Part shown: positions 7,128 to 14,827 of the stretch, piece after piece
Position numbering within the stretch: the first letter of the stretch is position 1
How the letters are laid out: each line of letters begins with the position of its first letter
Assembly (NCBI GenBank): GCA_043818095.1
Contig: JBDRGD010000030.1
Location: forward strand, 1-17,156
From: JBDRGD01 sp043818095
GTDB lineage: Bacteria; Chloroflexota; Dehalococcoidia; Dehalococcoidales; RBG-16-60-22
Reading direction: 5' to 3'
Length of the DNA: 17,156 nt
The notes under the pieces: model-generated
The model's input: the letters and a program-made list of their open reading frames with translations, nothing else
Database searches by the model: none
What the model was told of the DNA's origin: nothing
Translations under genes and position numbers: made by a program

Positions 7128-7158
7128 CCCCGCCGGAAAGCAGGACCCCCCGCCGGAA
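7128..7158. repeat. 11-bp direct repeat in the livK-livF gap
   Basis: CCCCGCCGGAA occurs at 7128-7138 and again at 7148-7158, with starts 20 bp apart, about two helical turns. It fills much of the 56-nt gap between livK and livF. It may be a tandem binding site, an RNA structure lowering expression downstream of livK, or chance in GC-rich DNA. Confidence 0.45.
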
Positions 7159-7162
7159 CTAT

Positions 7163-8428
7163 TTATTTACCAAACCAGTCGAACTCTTCGTATTTCACCA
7201 GGGGCGCTTCAATCCAGTCAGTAACCGGCACAATAGCGCCTTTCTGAATCTGGAAGATGCGCACCGACTTGGAGAGGCGGTTGTCGCCGGGGGTGTAGCT
7301 CACCGGGCCGTGCAGGCCGCCCACGGTGAAGTTGTTCAGCTTCTGGATACCCTTGGTCTCCACGGCGCGCCAGGCGTTCACATCGCCCTTCGCCAGCGTG
7401 TCGTAGCCCGCGTTCTGCACCGCCAGCCGGAGGATCTCCGCCACGATAAGGCTCTGCGCCCAGGAGGTGATGTAGTCCATGTTGCCTTCGTCCTTGGCGT
7501 GCATCTTGCGGACGTACTCGGTCATCTTGGCCATGCCGGGGACGTTGTCCCCCCAGCTGACCGTGGGGAAGACGCCGAAAACGCCTTCCACGATGTCCGC
7601 CCCGGCGATGTCTACCAGGGCCTTGGTGATACCGGCATGGCCCAGGCCCACCGTCGTCCCGGGAATCATCCCCAGGTCATGGGCGTTTCTCAGGATGAGC
7701 GCCGTGGGCGCCGGGGTGCTGGAAATGTAAAGGACGTCAGGCTTGGAGGCTTTAATCCGGGTGAGGGAGTCCATCTCCGACGTGCTATCCGCCTTGTGCT
7801 CATCGATGGAGATGATGTCGATGCCCAGCTTGTCCGCCGCCGCCTTCGCGGCATCACGGGCGCCGTAGCCGGTGGAGTTGTTCAGCAGGTGCAGGGCCAT
7901 CTTCGGCTTGCCGGGGCCCTTCCAGATGTTTTCCATGTAGTAGCGCGCAAAAGCCGCCCAGTCATCGCCGTAGTCCGGCATCTGCCCGTAAATGTGCTTG
8001 GGCGGGCGGTGCAGGATGGGGGCGTTAAAGGAAGCGATGCCGGGGAACTCCGCCCGGTTGGCGATTTCCATCGAAGCGGACATCATCGCCGAAGAAGCGG
8101 TGGTGAAGAGGAGGCAGCGCTCGTCCATGAAGCGCTTGACGTTGGTGGCCACGGTCTGGGCATTATAGGCATTGTCCAGCCAGAGCACCTCGATTTTGTA
8201 GCCGTTGACGCCGCCGAGTTCGTTATTGATGTAATCGATGGCGTCGAGGTTGGCATGGCCCATGGGGCCGCCCTTTTCCGCCGCGGGGCCCGAGGAGGGA
8301 GTGGTCATCCCCACCTTCAGGGTCTTGCCCTCGGCACTGCCGCCCGAGCAGGCGCTGACCAGGGGTATCGCCGCCAGCAGCAGGGCCAGGGCAACGATAA
8401 TGGTGATGGTAGCTAATCTGGATTTCAT
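7163..8428 (-). CDS. livK: LIV-type ABC transporter substrate-binding lipoprotein
   Basis: This 421-residue extracytoplasmic substrate-binding protein belongs to the leucine/isoleucine/valine-binding (Peripla_BP_6) family. A lipoprotein signal is plain: MKSR, then a hydrophobic core, then the lipobox LVSAC with Cys27 as the predicted lipidated residue, followed by a flexible SGGSAEGK linker. The mature part starts LKVGMTTPSSGPAAEKGGP, typical of the family. I chose ATG 8428 rather than the in-frame ATG at 8446 because AAAGGAG (8437-8443) lies 8 nt before it and because the signal peptide then begins with the normal n-region. It sits between livM and livF in a LIV operon. The ligand cannot be read from the sequence. 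Two acyl-CoA-ligase-type genes in the same operon argue for a carboxylic acid rather than a simple branched-chain amino acid. Confidence 0.93.
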   Translation of the reverse strand: MKSRLATITIIVALALLLAAIPLVSACSGGSAEGKTLKVGMTTPSSGPAAEKGGPMGHANLDAIDYINNELGGVNGYKIEVLWLDNAYNAQTVATNVKRFMDERCLLFTTASSAMMSASMEIANRAEFPGIASFNAPILHRPPKHIYGQMPDYGDDWAAFARYYMENIWKGPGKPKMALHLLNNSTGYGARDAAKAAADKLGIDIISIDEHKADSTSEMDSLTRIKASKPDVLYISSTPAPTALILRNAHDLGMIPGTTVGLGHAGITKALVDIAGADIVEGVFGVFPTVSWGDNVPGMAKMTEYVRKMHAKDEGNMDYITSWAQSLIVAEILRLAVQNAGYDTLAKGDVNAWRAVETKGIQKLNNFTVGGLHGPVSYTPGDNRLSKSVRIFQIQKGAIVPVTDWIEAPLVKYEEFDWFGK

Positions 8429-8436
8429 AAAACACG

Positions 8437-8443
8437 CTCCTTT
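8437..8443 (-). promoter_or_regulatory. ribosome binding site that decides the livK start
   Basis: On the minus strand this reads AAAGGAG, 8 nt before the ATG at 8428. It lies inside the extra six codons of the longer possible ORF, which therefore is probably not the true start. Confidence 0.7.
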
Positions 8444-8500
8444 CATAATTATTTCCGGTCGCCGGTGCGCACTACATTACCCATTCCCCCTTTCTTAACT

Positions 8501-9556
8501 TCAATACGAGAATGGCCAGAGTCGGTAAGCCGCCCTGAAGATTGCCCAGCGGTGGGCAACCCCCCGTGGCTCCAGTATCAGGAACAAAATAATCACCAGC
8601 CCGAAAATCATCGGGGTTATCCCGGTGGCAAAGCCGGAGGGCATCATGGTAAAGGTTCTCTCCAGGAACGGCCCGAAAGACACCCTTAAAATCTGGTCCA
8701 GGATACGGAGAAGGACCACTCCGAAGATGGGACCGACGGTAGTGCCCAGGCCACCGATGATAATCATACCGATGTAGAGGATGGACTCTTTCAGGCTGAA
8801 ATATTCGCCGTTGATGAAGCCGGTATAGTGCGCCAGCAGCGACCCGGCAATCCCCGCCAGGAAACAGCCGATGAAGAAGGCGAGCAGCTTGTAATAGAGC
8901 AGGTTAATCCCCATGACCTCCGCGGCAAGGTCATTGTCCCGGACAGCGATAAATGCCCGTCCCACCCGCGTCCGCGCCAGGTTCTTGGCAAATAAGGTGC
9001 AGAGGACGGCGATGGAAATGATGAGATAAAACTGGTTGGCCTCGCTACGGAACTCAAAACCCGCAATGCTGGCATAAGGCACGCGGATGCCGACGAAGCC
9101 GCCGGTCACCGCGTCCCAGTGGTTAATCACCCAGAGGATGATAAACTGGGCGGCGATAGTGGTAATCGCCAGGTAAAAGCCCTTGACCCGCACCGAAGGC
9201 AGCCCGAAGACCAGACCGACGCTACCCGCCACCAGCCCCGCCGCCAGCAGCCCCACGAGGAACGGCATCTCCAGGCGGTTGGTCACGATGGCGCTGGTGT
9301 AGGCCCCCAGGGCGATGAAGCCGGCATGGCCGATGGACAGCTGCCCGCAGTAGCCCACCAGCAGGTTCAACCCGGTCGCCGCCACGATGGTGATACCGAT
9401 GAGGTTGACGACACCGAGCCAGTAGTTCCCCAGGTAAAGCGGTGCGGCAAAGAGCAGCACCAGGAACCCGATTAAGAACGCCCAGTGCGTCTTGGTGCGC
9501 AGTATCGCCATGTCCTGGGCATAGGTGTAGTTCCGGATACCGCAGGGCAAGCTCAT
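8501..9556 (-). CDS. livM: branched-chain-type ABC transporter permease (LivM family)
   Basis: This 351-residue integral membrane permease is of normal LivM length with about eight to ten hydrophobic helices. Family motifs are GLNLLVGYCGQLSIGHAGF near residue 70, the loop RVGRAFIAVRDNDLAAEVMG, which is the ATPase-contacting segment, and IGGLGTTVGPIFG. It would form the membrane channel with LivH. ATG 9556 is used. The upstream minus-strand sequence has GAGAGG about 9 nt away and AAGGA directly adjacent, so the exact start is a little uncertain; an internal ATG at 9511 just before the first helix is possible. It begins 3 nt after the livH stop, and 72 nt separate it from livK. Confidence 0.94.
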   Translation of the reverse strand: MSLPCGIRNYTYAQDMAILRTKTHWAFLIGFLVLLFAAPLYLGNYWLGVVNLIGITIVAATGLNLLVGYCGQLSIGHAGFIALGAYTSAIVTNRLEMPFLVGLLAAGLVAGSVGLVFGLPSVRVKGFYLAITTIAAQFIILWVINHWDAVTGGFVGIRVPYASIAGFEFRSEANQFYLIISIAVLCTLFAKNLARTRVGRAFIAVRDNDLAAEVMGINLLYYKLLAFFIGCFLAGIAGSLLAHYTGFINGEYFSLKESILYIGMIIIGGLGTTVGPIFGVVLLRILDQILRVSFGPFLERTFTMMPSGFATGITPMIFGLVIILFLILEPRGVAHRWAIFRAAYRLWPFSY

Positions 9557-9559
9557 TCC

Positions 9560-10447
9560 TTATATCCTCTCAATGCGCACTTCCCCGAAAAGACCGTAAG
9601 GCTTAATCACCATGACGATGATAATGATGACGAAGGGGATGATGTCCTTCACCCCCGCCCAGCCGATGACGGGCGTGAGGTAACCCCCTCCCAGGCTTTC
9701 ACAGAGCCCGATAATAGGCCCTGCGACCATCGCTCCGATAAATGAGTCCAGTCCGCCCAGAATGACCACGGAAAAGGCCTTCAGGCCCGTCTCCACGAGG
9801 CCGTGGGTGATACCGGCGATACTGGAGATAAGCACGCCGCCCACCGCCGCCACCACGCAGGCGAACATCCAGGAGCGGGAGAAAATCCGGGTGACCGGGA
9901 TGCCGCAGGCCTGCACCGCCATCTGGTCGTCCGCGGTGGCGCGCATGGCAATCCCCATGCGGTGGTAGCGGAAAAACAGGGTCAGCAGGACGAAGATGAC
10001 CACGCAGATGCCCACCACCCAGAGATACTCCTGGGAAACGACCGCGTTACCGATGTGGATGACATCCCGGGGGAAAAGGCGGGGCAGCGCGTCCACGCTC
10101 CACGGCCAGATAAAGTTGACGACACCCTCGATGAAGTAGCCCACGCCCAGCGTGACTGTAATCAGCGCCAGTATCGGCTGGGCAATCAGGGGACGCAGGG
10201 CGAACCGCTCGATGGTCCAGCCCAGCAGCAGGGCGAAAACGACCACCAGCGGAATCGCCAGCCATAGCGGGAGTTTCGCCTGCACCAGCATGCTGTAGGT
10301 GAACCAGGAAGACACCAGAACAATCTGTCCCAGCGCCAGGTTCGCCACGCTGCTGGACTTCCAGATAAGGGCGAAGCCCAGGGCAATCAGGGCATAGACC
10401 GTGCCCACGGCAATCCCGGTGATGACATACTGTAATAACTCGGACAT
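9560..10447 (-). CDS. livH: branched-chain-type ABC transporter permease (LivH family)
   Basis: This 295-residue integral membrane permease has about eight hydrophobic helices and the normal LivH length. The start is typical: LLQYVITGIAVGTVYALIAL. It is followed by VANLALGQ, the cytoplasmic loop MGIAMRATADDQMAVQACGI that contacts the ATPases, and VILGGLDSFIGAMVAGP. It would pair with LivM. GGGAGAAGG lies about 9 nt upstream of the ATG, within the end of the synthetase gene, whose stop codon is 1 nt away, so the genes are cotranscribed and probably translationally coupled. Confidence 0.94.
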   Translation of the reverse strand: MSELLQYVITGIAVGTVYALIALGFALIWKSSSVANLALGQIVLVSSWFTYSMLVQAKLPLWLAIPLVVVFALLLGWTIERFALRPLIAQPILALITVTLGVGYFIEGVVNFIWPWSVDALPRLFPRDVIHIGNAVVSQEYLWVVGICVVIFVLLTLFFRYHRMGIAMRATADDQMAVQACGIPVTRIFSRSWMFACVVAAVGGVLISSIAGITHGLVETGLKAFSVVILGGLDSFIGAMVAGPIIGLCESLGGGYLTPVIGWAGVKDIIPFVIIIIVMVIKPYGLFGEVRIERI

Positions 10448-10448
10448 C

Positions 10449-12389
10449 TTACTGACCTTCTCCCGCCACCGTCCGCACCTTGATGGTGGTGGCGACCACG
10501 CCCTTCCGCCCGTCGCGGTAAGTCACCGGCGCGGTCACTTTCACGCTGCCGCCGTCCGTATACATGGCATCGATTAATTCTTTGTATCTTTCCTCCATGA
10601 ACTCCCGGCGCAACTTCCGCGTACGGGTGAGCTCCGCCTCGTCGGGGTCGAACTCCTTGTGCATCAGGACGAACTTTTTCACCCGCGAGCCTTCCGGCAG
10701 GTAGCCGTTGACCCGCAGCAGGTCCTTCTCCACCAGGTCGGCGACGTCCTTCTTCTGCGAGAGGTCCACGAAGGTGGTGAACGCCAGCCGGCTCCGCTCC
10801 GCCCACTTGCTGACCATGGTGAAATCGATGTTCACGATGGCGGAGACGTAGTCCTTGTCCTTCCCGCCGATGACCATCGCATCCTTGATGTAAGGGCTGA
10901 AGCGCAGCCGCCCCTCGATGTACTGCGGGGCATATTTTTCCCCGGAGCGGAGCTCTCCCATGTGGTCCAGGCGGTCCATGAAGATGAGGTGACCCTCCTC
11001 GTTGACGTGCACCGCGTCCCCGGTATGGCACCAGCCGTCAATCAGGGTCTCCCGGGTCTTTTCCGGGTTCTTGTGGTAGCCGCTGAACATACAGTCGCTC
11101 CTCACCAGCAGCTCCCCGGCATCGGTAATCCTGACCTCCGTGCCCGCGGCGGGCCGGCCCACGCTCTCGAAGCGGATATCGCCCTTGCCGTGGGAGGAGA
11201 TAAAGCCGGCCTCCGTGCTGGCATAGTTCTGCCGCAGCTCGATGCCGATGGCGTGAATCAGGCGGAAGGTGTCCAGACTAAGCACGGAGCTCCCGGTCAC
11301 GGCGAAACGCACCTTGCTCAGTCCCAGGCGGTCTTTCAGGGGGCGGAAGAGCAGAAAGTAAGCGATGACGTGCAGCCACCGCCAGAAGAGAGGAGGCTGC
11401 CGGTCCTTGAATTTATAATCGGCAATCCTGTGCCCCACCGGCAGAAAGAGGTGGTAGAAGAAGCGCTTCAGGGGGTGCGCGTCAATCATCTTCACCTGTA
11501 TCTCGCTCACCAGCCCCTCCCACTGGCGCGGACCGTAAATCGCAAAGTTGGGACCGACCTCCCGGGTGTCTTCGGCGATAGTCTCCGGCTCCTCCGGAAA
11601 ATTGAGCCTCGCCCCGGTGAGCAGGTGCGGGATGGTGGCGAAATAGCTGTCCCCCACCCAGGCGGCGGGGAAATTGGAAATAAGGTCGTCGTTTTCATCC
11701 AGGGGATAGCGGCTGACGAAGCCCCGGGCGGTATTAATCAGCGCGCGGTGGGTGAGCACCGCCCCCTTGGGCAGGCCGGTCGTCCCGGAGGTAAAGTAAA
11801 TAAAGGCGACGTCGTCACCTTTGCCCGCAGCGATGTTCTCCTCGAAAAGGCCGGGATGGGTCTTTTCATACTCCCGCCCCTGCGCCATCACCTCCCGGAA
11901 GCTGATTAAGGCGGGGTCGTCATAGTTCCGCAGGCCCTTGGGGTCCCAGTAAATCACCTTCTTCAATAAAGGCAACTGGTCCTTTATTTCCAGGAACTTG
12001 TCCGTCTGCTCCTGGTCGTTGACGATGGCGAAGCGGGCGTCGGACTGCTCGGCGATATACTTGACCTCCGAGGGAATTGAGTCCACGAAAACACCGGTGC
12101 CGATGCCCCGCGCCGCCTGCACGGCGAACTCCCCCCAGAACCATTCCGGCTCATTGTCCCCGATGAGACAGACCACGTTTCCCGGCTCCAGCCCCAGGGC
12201 AATAAGACCCAGGGAAAATGCCCGGACGCGTTCATAGCAGTCCCGCCAAGTGTACTGCTGCCACACCCCGAAGCTTTTCATGCACATGGCGGGGCGGTCT
12301 CCCCATTGGTCAGCGTTGCGCTGTAAAAGCTGAGGGATGGTCTCCTGCCTGACCGTATCTTCCGCTGCCATTTCCCTGCTATTCTTCAT
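10449..12389 (-). CDS. long-chain-type acyl-CoA synthetase (AMP-forming, FadD15-like)
   Basis: This enzyme activates a carboxylic acid with ATP and CoA through an acyl-adenylate. With the ATG at 12389 it has 646 residues. The nucleotide-phosphate loop is TSGTTGLPKG (200-209), the adenine motif is NYASTEAG (388-395), the hinge-side aspartate lies in GWCHTGD (452-458), and LTRTRKLRR near the C-terminus carries the expected catalytic lysine (about K592). All major motifs are intact, unlike the ligase-like gene at the other end of the operon. The start is uncertain: a GTG at 12449 adds 20 residues with no good ribosome binding site, and ATG 12371 is also possible. It is the first gene of the transporter operon, behind a predicted promoter and a structured leader. 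The length and the insert between the two halves suggest long-chain or bulky acids, but the substrate is not determined. Confidence 0.92.
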   Translation of the reverse strand: MKNSREMAAEDTVRQETIPQLLQRNADQWGDRPAMCMKSFGVWQQYTWRDCYERVRAFSLGLIALGLEPGNVVCLIGDNEPEWFWGEFAVQAARGIGTGVFVDSIPSEVKYIAEQSDARFAIVNDQEQTDKFLEIKDQLPLLKKVIYWDPKGLRNYDDPALISFREVMAQGREYEKTHPGLFEENIAAGKGDDVAFIYFTSGTTGLPKGAVLTHRALINTARGFVSRYPLDENDDLISNFPAAWVGDSYFATIPHLLTGARLNFPEEPETIAEDTREVGPNFAIYGPRQWEGLVSEIQVKMIDAHPLKRFFYHLFLPVGHRIADYKFKDRQPPLFWRWLHVIAYFLLFRPLKDRLGLSKVRFAVTGSSVLSLDTFRLIHAIGIELRQNYASTEAGFISSHGKGDIRFESVGRPAAGTEVRITDAGELLVRSDCMFSGYHKNPEKTRETLIDGWCHTGDAVHVNEEGHLIFMDRLDHMGELRSGEKYAPQYIEGRLRFSPYIKDAMVIGGKDKDYVSAIVNIDFTMVSKWAERSRLAFTTFVDLSQKKDVADLVEKDLLRVNGYLPEGSRVKKFVLMHKEFDPDEAELTRTRKLRREFMEERYKELIDAMYTDGGSVKVTAPVTYRDGRKGVVATTIKVRTVAGEGQ

Positions 12390-12397
12390 AACAAGAG

Positions 12398-12416
12398 CAC
12401 CCCCGCCGGGGAGGTG
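12398..12416 (-). promoter_or_regulatory. leader hairpin overlapping the likely ribosome binding site
   Basis: The minus-strand sequence CACCTCCCCGGCGGGGGTG can fold into a 7-bp stem (one G-T wobble pair) with a 5-nt loop. Its 3' arm contains the GGGGGTG that is the best Shine-Dalgarno candidate for the ATG at 12389. Folding would hide it, so translational control is possible; this is inference. Confidence 0.35.
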
Positions 12417-12482
12417 CAGACTAACCCGGAACCGGTTTTTAAGGAACACCCCGCGCGAACCGCGTTACTGACGCCCTCCCCA

Positions 12483-12499
12483 GCGCACCTCAGGTGCGC
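12483..12499. promoter_or_regulatory. 17-bp perfect palindrome in the synthetase leader
   Basis: GCGCACCT-C-AGGTGCGC has two perfect 8-bp arms around one central base. It lies roughly 70-85 nt after the predicted transcription start and about 95 nt before the start codon of the acyl-CoA synthetase. It could be a dimeric repressor operator (for example TetR- or GntR-type regulators of fatty or aromatic acid genes) or an RNA hairpin with a 6-bp stem and 5-nt loop. No T-run follows, so it is not an intrinsic terminator. Confidence 0.55.
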
Positions 12500-12572
12500 C
12501 CGGTAAAGACGAAGTTGAATCTCTCCAGCCGATATCCCATCGTTAAACGGTGAGTACCATTAATGCCGAGTA

Positions 12573-12602
12573 AGTCTAGCACGATGAAATCGAGCCTGTC
12601 AA
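12573..12602 (-). promoter_or_regulatory. predicted sigma70 promoter of the acyl-CoA synthetase-liv operon
   Basis: On the minus strand a perfect TTGACA (12597-12602) and TAGACT (12573-12578, 4 of 6) are separated by 18 nt, with an extended -10 TGC directly before the -10. The -35 lies next to the stop codon of the thioesterase gene. A start near 12566 gives a leader of about 177 nt. This is the strongest promoter match seen in the window. Confidence 0.6.
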
Positions 12603-12604
12603 AT

Positions 12605-13051
12605 TCAGGGCTGCTCTTCCCGCGCCTCCACGGGAATCGTCGTCGCCGTGGCTTTGGCAACGAGCTTGCCCGCCTTGCTGGTCACCGTAATCTCGGAGAC
12701 GCCCACCCGCCGCCCGCTGCGCAGCACGCGGCACTCCGCGACCAGTTCATCGCCCTCCCCGACACTGCTGAGAAAATGGAGGTTGAACTGGGCGGCGACG
12801 CTGGGATAAGACAGCGAGTTGGCGGCGTAGGCAAACGCCTGGTCCGCCACCGACATGATTATCCCCCCGAAGACCGTCCCGTGAAAATTCAGATACTCCG
12901 GCTGCACCGGCATCACCACCCGCGCGAAACCGGGTGTCAGCGATTCCAGGCGCATCCCCAGGAAAGCGGCAATCGCTTCCCGTTTCTCGGCGGCGGCCAG
13001 TTGGGCGATGGTCTCCGCGACCTTCTCCGCGTCATGGGCTTGCTCGTTCAT
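12605..13051 (-). CDS. paaI: PaaI-type hotdog-fold acyl-CoA thioesterase
   Basis: This 148-residue cytoplasmic thioesterase would hydrolyse acyl-CoA, with (hydroxy)phenylacetyl-CoA the usual substrate of PaaI. The core NFHGTVFGGIIMSVADQAFA (55-74) continues into YAANS and closely follows the PaaI signature; Asp70 is the expected catalytic acid. Phe61 stands where PaaI proteins often have the first residue of HGG. The start ATG (13049-13051) overlaps the aminotransferase stop in an ATGA arrangement, so it is translationally coupled and is the last gene of the ior operon. In this context it may release arylacetate from the arylacetyl-CoA made by IorAB, recycling CoA. A general hotdog thioesterase role is the alternative. 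Confidence 0.88.
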   Translation of the reverse strand: MNEQAHDAEKVAETIAQLAAAEKREAIAAFLGMRLESLTPGFARVVMPVQPEYLNFHGTVFGGIIMSVADQAFAYAANSLSYPSVAAQFNLHFLSSVGEGDELVAECRVLRSGRRVGVSEITVTSKAGKLVAKATATTIPVEAREEQP

Positions 13052-14244
13052 TTCTCTCCCTCTCCCCGGTGCTTTTCCGCTGCCCGCCGCAGCCCGGTCA
13101 CCGCACCCTCGATTGTCCGGTCATCCACGCAATAGGAGATGCGGAAATAGCCCGGCGTCCCGAAGCCGCGGCCGGGCACGGCGAGCACCCGGGACTCCTG
13201 CAGCTCCCGGACAAAAGCGACGTCATCCCGCACCAAAGACCGCGGAAAAAGATAAAAGGCGCCCTGTGGCTTGACGGCCTCATAGCCGGCGCGGGTCAGC
13301 TCGCCCCAGAGGTAGTCCCGCTTCCGCTGGTAGTCCGCCACGGAGACGGTTACCCCCTGCAGGCTACGTATCACCTGCTGCATCAGCGCCGGGGCGTTAA
13401 CGAAGCCCAGGACGCGGTTACAGTAGACAAAGCCGTCCACCAGCTCCGTCTTCCCGGGGCAGTCCGGGTGCAGCGCGATGTAGCCGATGCGCTCCCCCGG
13501 CAGCGCCAGGTCCTTGGAGTGAGAGGTCACGATGACCGTGCGGGGATGGTGGTGCAGCGGGGAGGGATACTTCAGCCCGTCATAGATAATGCGGCGGTAA
13601 GGTTCGTCACTGAGGAGATAAATCTCCGTGCCATGCTTTGCTTCCCCCCGGCGCAGCACTTCCCCCATCTGCCGCAGGGTGTCTTCGCCGTAGACCACCC
13701 CCGTGGGGTTGTTCGGGGAGTTGATGATGACCGCCCGCGTCCGCGGCGTCAGCGCTTTTTCCAGGGCTTTCGTATCGGGCAGGAACCGCGTGTCGGTAGG
13801 CAGCACCCGCACCGTGCCGCCGTGGTTGTCCGCGTAGCTGCCATATTCCACGAAATACGGGGCGAAGAGGATGACCTCGTCGCCGGGATTAAGCAGCGTC
13901 TTCAGGACCACGTTAAGCGCTCCCGCCGCCCCGCAGGTCATCACGATTTCCCCCGCCGCGAAAGCCAACCCGAACTCAGAGGCGAGGTGCGCCGCCACCG
14001 CCGCGCGCGTTTCCGGGTAGCCGGCGTTAGGCATGTAGCGGTGCATCCCGGGAGCGGGCGCCGCCGTGAGCCGGGCGAGCTCGCGAACGAACTCCTCCGG
14101 CGGTTCCACGATGGGATTGCCCAGGGAGAGGTCGAAGACATTCTCCGCGCCGTAGCGCTGCTTCATCACTGCCCCCTCCTCGAACATCCTCCGTATCCAG
14201 GAGCCCGCCGCCATGCTCTCGCCTACTTTAGCGGAGACAGCCAT
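13048..14244 (-). CDS. PLP-dependent aminotransferase, class I/II
   Basis: This 398-residue fold-type I aminotransferase resembles aspartate/aromatic aminotransferases (AspC/AraT/YbdL group). Features in order are GMHRYMPNAGYPETR (66-80), NSPNNPTG (175-182), SDEPY with Asp213, which contacts the PLP ring nitrogen, Lys244 in SHSKDLALPGERIG as the Schiff-base lysine, and FRISY with Arg368 for the substrate carboxylate. It transfers an amino group between an amino acid and a 2-oxo acid in the cytoplasm. The ATG at 14244 has AGAAGGGA upstream and lies 17 nt inside the iorB end. Between iorB and paaI, an aromatic amino acid (Phe, Tyr or Trp) is the most likely donor, since its oxo acid is the IorAB substrate; that is inferred from the neighbours. 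Confidence 0.93.
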   Translation of the reverse strand: MAVSAKVGESMAAGSWIRRMFEEGAVMKQRYGAENVFDLSLGNPIVEPPEEFVRELARLTAAPAPGMHRYMPNAGYPETRAAVAAHLASEFGLAFAAGEIVMTCGAAGALNVVLKTLLNPGDEVILFAPYFVEYGSYADNHGGTVRVLPTDTRFLPDTKALEKALTPRTRAVIINSPNNPTGVVYGEDTLRQMGEVLRRGEAKHGTEIYLLSDEPYRRIIYDGLKYPSPLHHHPRTVIVTSHSKDLALPGERIGYIALHPDCPGKTELVDGFVYCNRVLGFVNAPALMQQVIRSLQGVTVSVADYQRKRDYLWGELTRAGYEAVKPQGAFYLFPRSLVRDDVAFVRELQESRVLAVPGRGFGTPGYFRISYCVDDRTIEGAVTGLRRAAEKHRGEGEK

Positions 14245-14827
14245 CGTCGATTTCCCTTCTCCCCAGGTCGAAAGCGGCCAGGTTGAGTTGATGCAGTTTC
14301 TCCGGCAGCCGGGCGGTGATGCTTTCCTTCCAGGCGCTCACTTCGAAGGGCAGAAAGCGGGAGAGGCTGCCCAGGAGAAAGATATTCAGGGCGCGCACGT
14401 TGCCCAGTTCCTGAGCGCGCCGTATCCCCTCCAGCCAGCAGACCCGCGCCCCGGTCCGCCCGATTATGTCCCGTATCTCGTCGTCGGCGGGATAGCGGTC
14501 CCGGCCCAGGCTTACCGCCAGCGGCGGGATGGCCTGGGCGTTCACCAGGGCGGAGCCCCCCGCGCGCAGGAAATAGGCCCACCGCGCCGTCTCCATCTTC
14601 TCGAAACCGAGAAGAAGGTCTACCTCCCCCTCGCGGGCCAGCGGCGACCAGACCCGCTCCGCGATTCTCAGGTGGCTGATGACGCTGCCGCCGCGCTGCG
14701 CCATGCCCAGGGTGTCCGTTTTCTTGACGTCATAGCCCGCGGCCAGCGCCGTCTCGCCGATGATGTCGCTGGCGAGGATGACGCCCTGCCCCCCGACGCC
14801 GACCAGCAGCAGGTCCAGCTTCTTCAA
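14228..14827 (-). CDS. iorB: indolepyruvate:ferredoxin oxidoreductase, beta subunit
   Basis: This is the 199-residue gamma-domain-type subunit that pairs with IorA to decarboxylate aryl-pyruvates oxidatively to arylacetyl-CoA with reduction of ferredoxin. The N-terminus LLLVGVGGQGVILASDIIGE and the segment KTDTLGMAQRGGSVISHLRI are typical of the family. The start is the TTG at 14827: AGGAG (14835-14839) lies 7 nt upstream, and the TTG overlaps the iorA TGA stop by a TTGA arrangement, so the two subunits are translationally coupled. A longer frame from 14887 would overlap iorA by about 60 nt and adds an unconserved N-terminus, so I rejected it. The length matches the family. Confidence 0.93.
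   Translation of the reverse strand: MKKLDLLLVGVGGQGVILASDIIGETALAAGYDVKKTDTLGMAQRGGSVISHLRIAERVWSPLAREGEVDLLLGFEKMETARWAYFLRAGGSALVNAQAIPPLAVSLGRDRYPADDEIRDIIGRTGARVCWLEGIRRAQELGNVRALNIFLLGSLSRFLPFEVSAWKESITARLPEKLHQLNLAAFDLGRREIDDGCLR

Noticed and set aside
8443..8500. Possible promoter in the livM-livK gap
   Set aside because: AT-rich bits such as AATAATTA are present but no pair of hexamers at proper spacing was found; livK can be served by the operon transcript.
10659..11909. 416-residue plus-strand ORF opposite the acyl-CoA synthetase
   Set aside because: No family motifs and biased composition; the opposite strand has every motif of an AMP-forming synthetase.
12390..12449. GTG start at 12449 for the acyl-CoA synthetase
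   Set aside because: No ribosome binding site upstream, and the added residues are not family-like; they overlap the structured leader. The ATG at 12389 is preferred but not proven.
12934..14286. 450-residue plus-strand ORF opposite the aminotransferase
   Set aside because: It is an antisense shadow of GC-rich coding DNA: rich in Arg, His, Pro and Gly, without recognisable motifs, while the minus strand encodes an aminotransferase with all catalytic residues.
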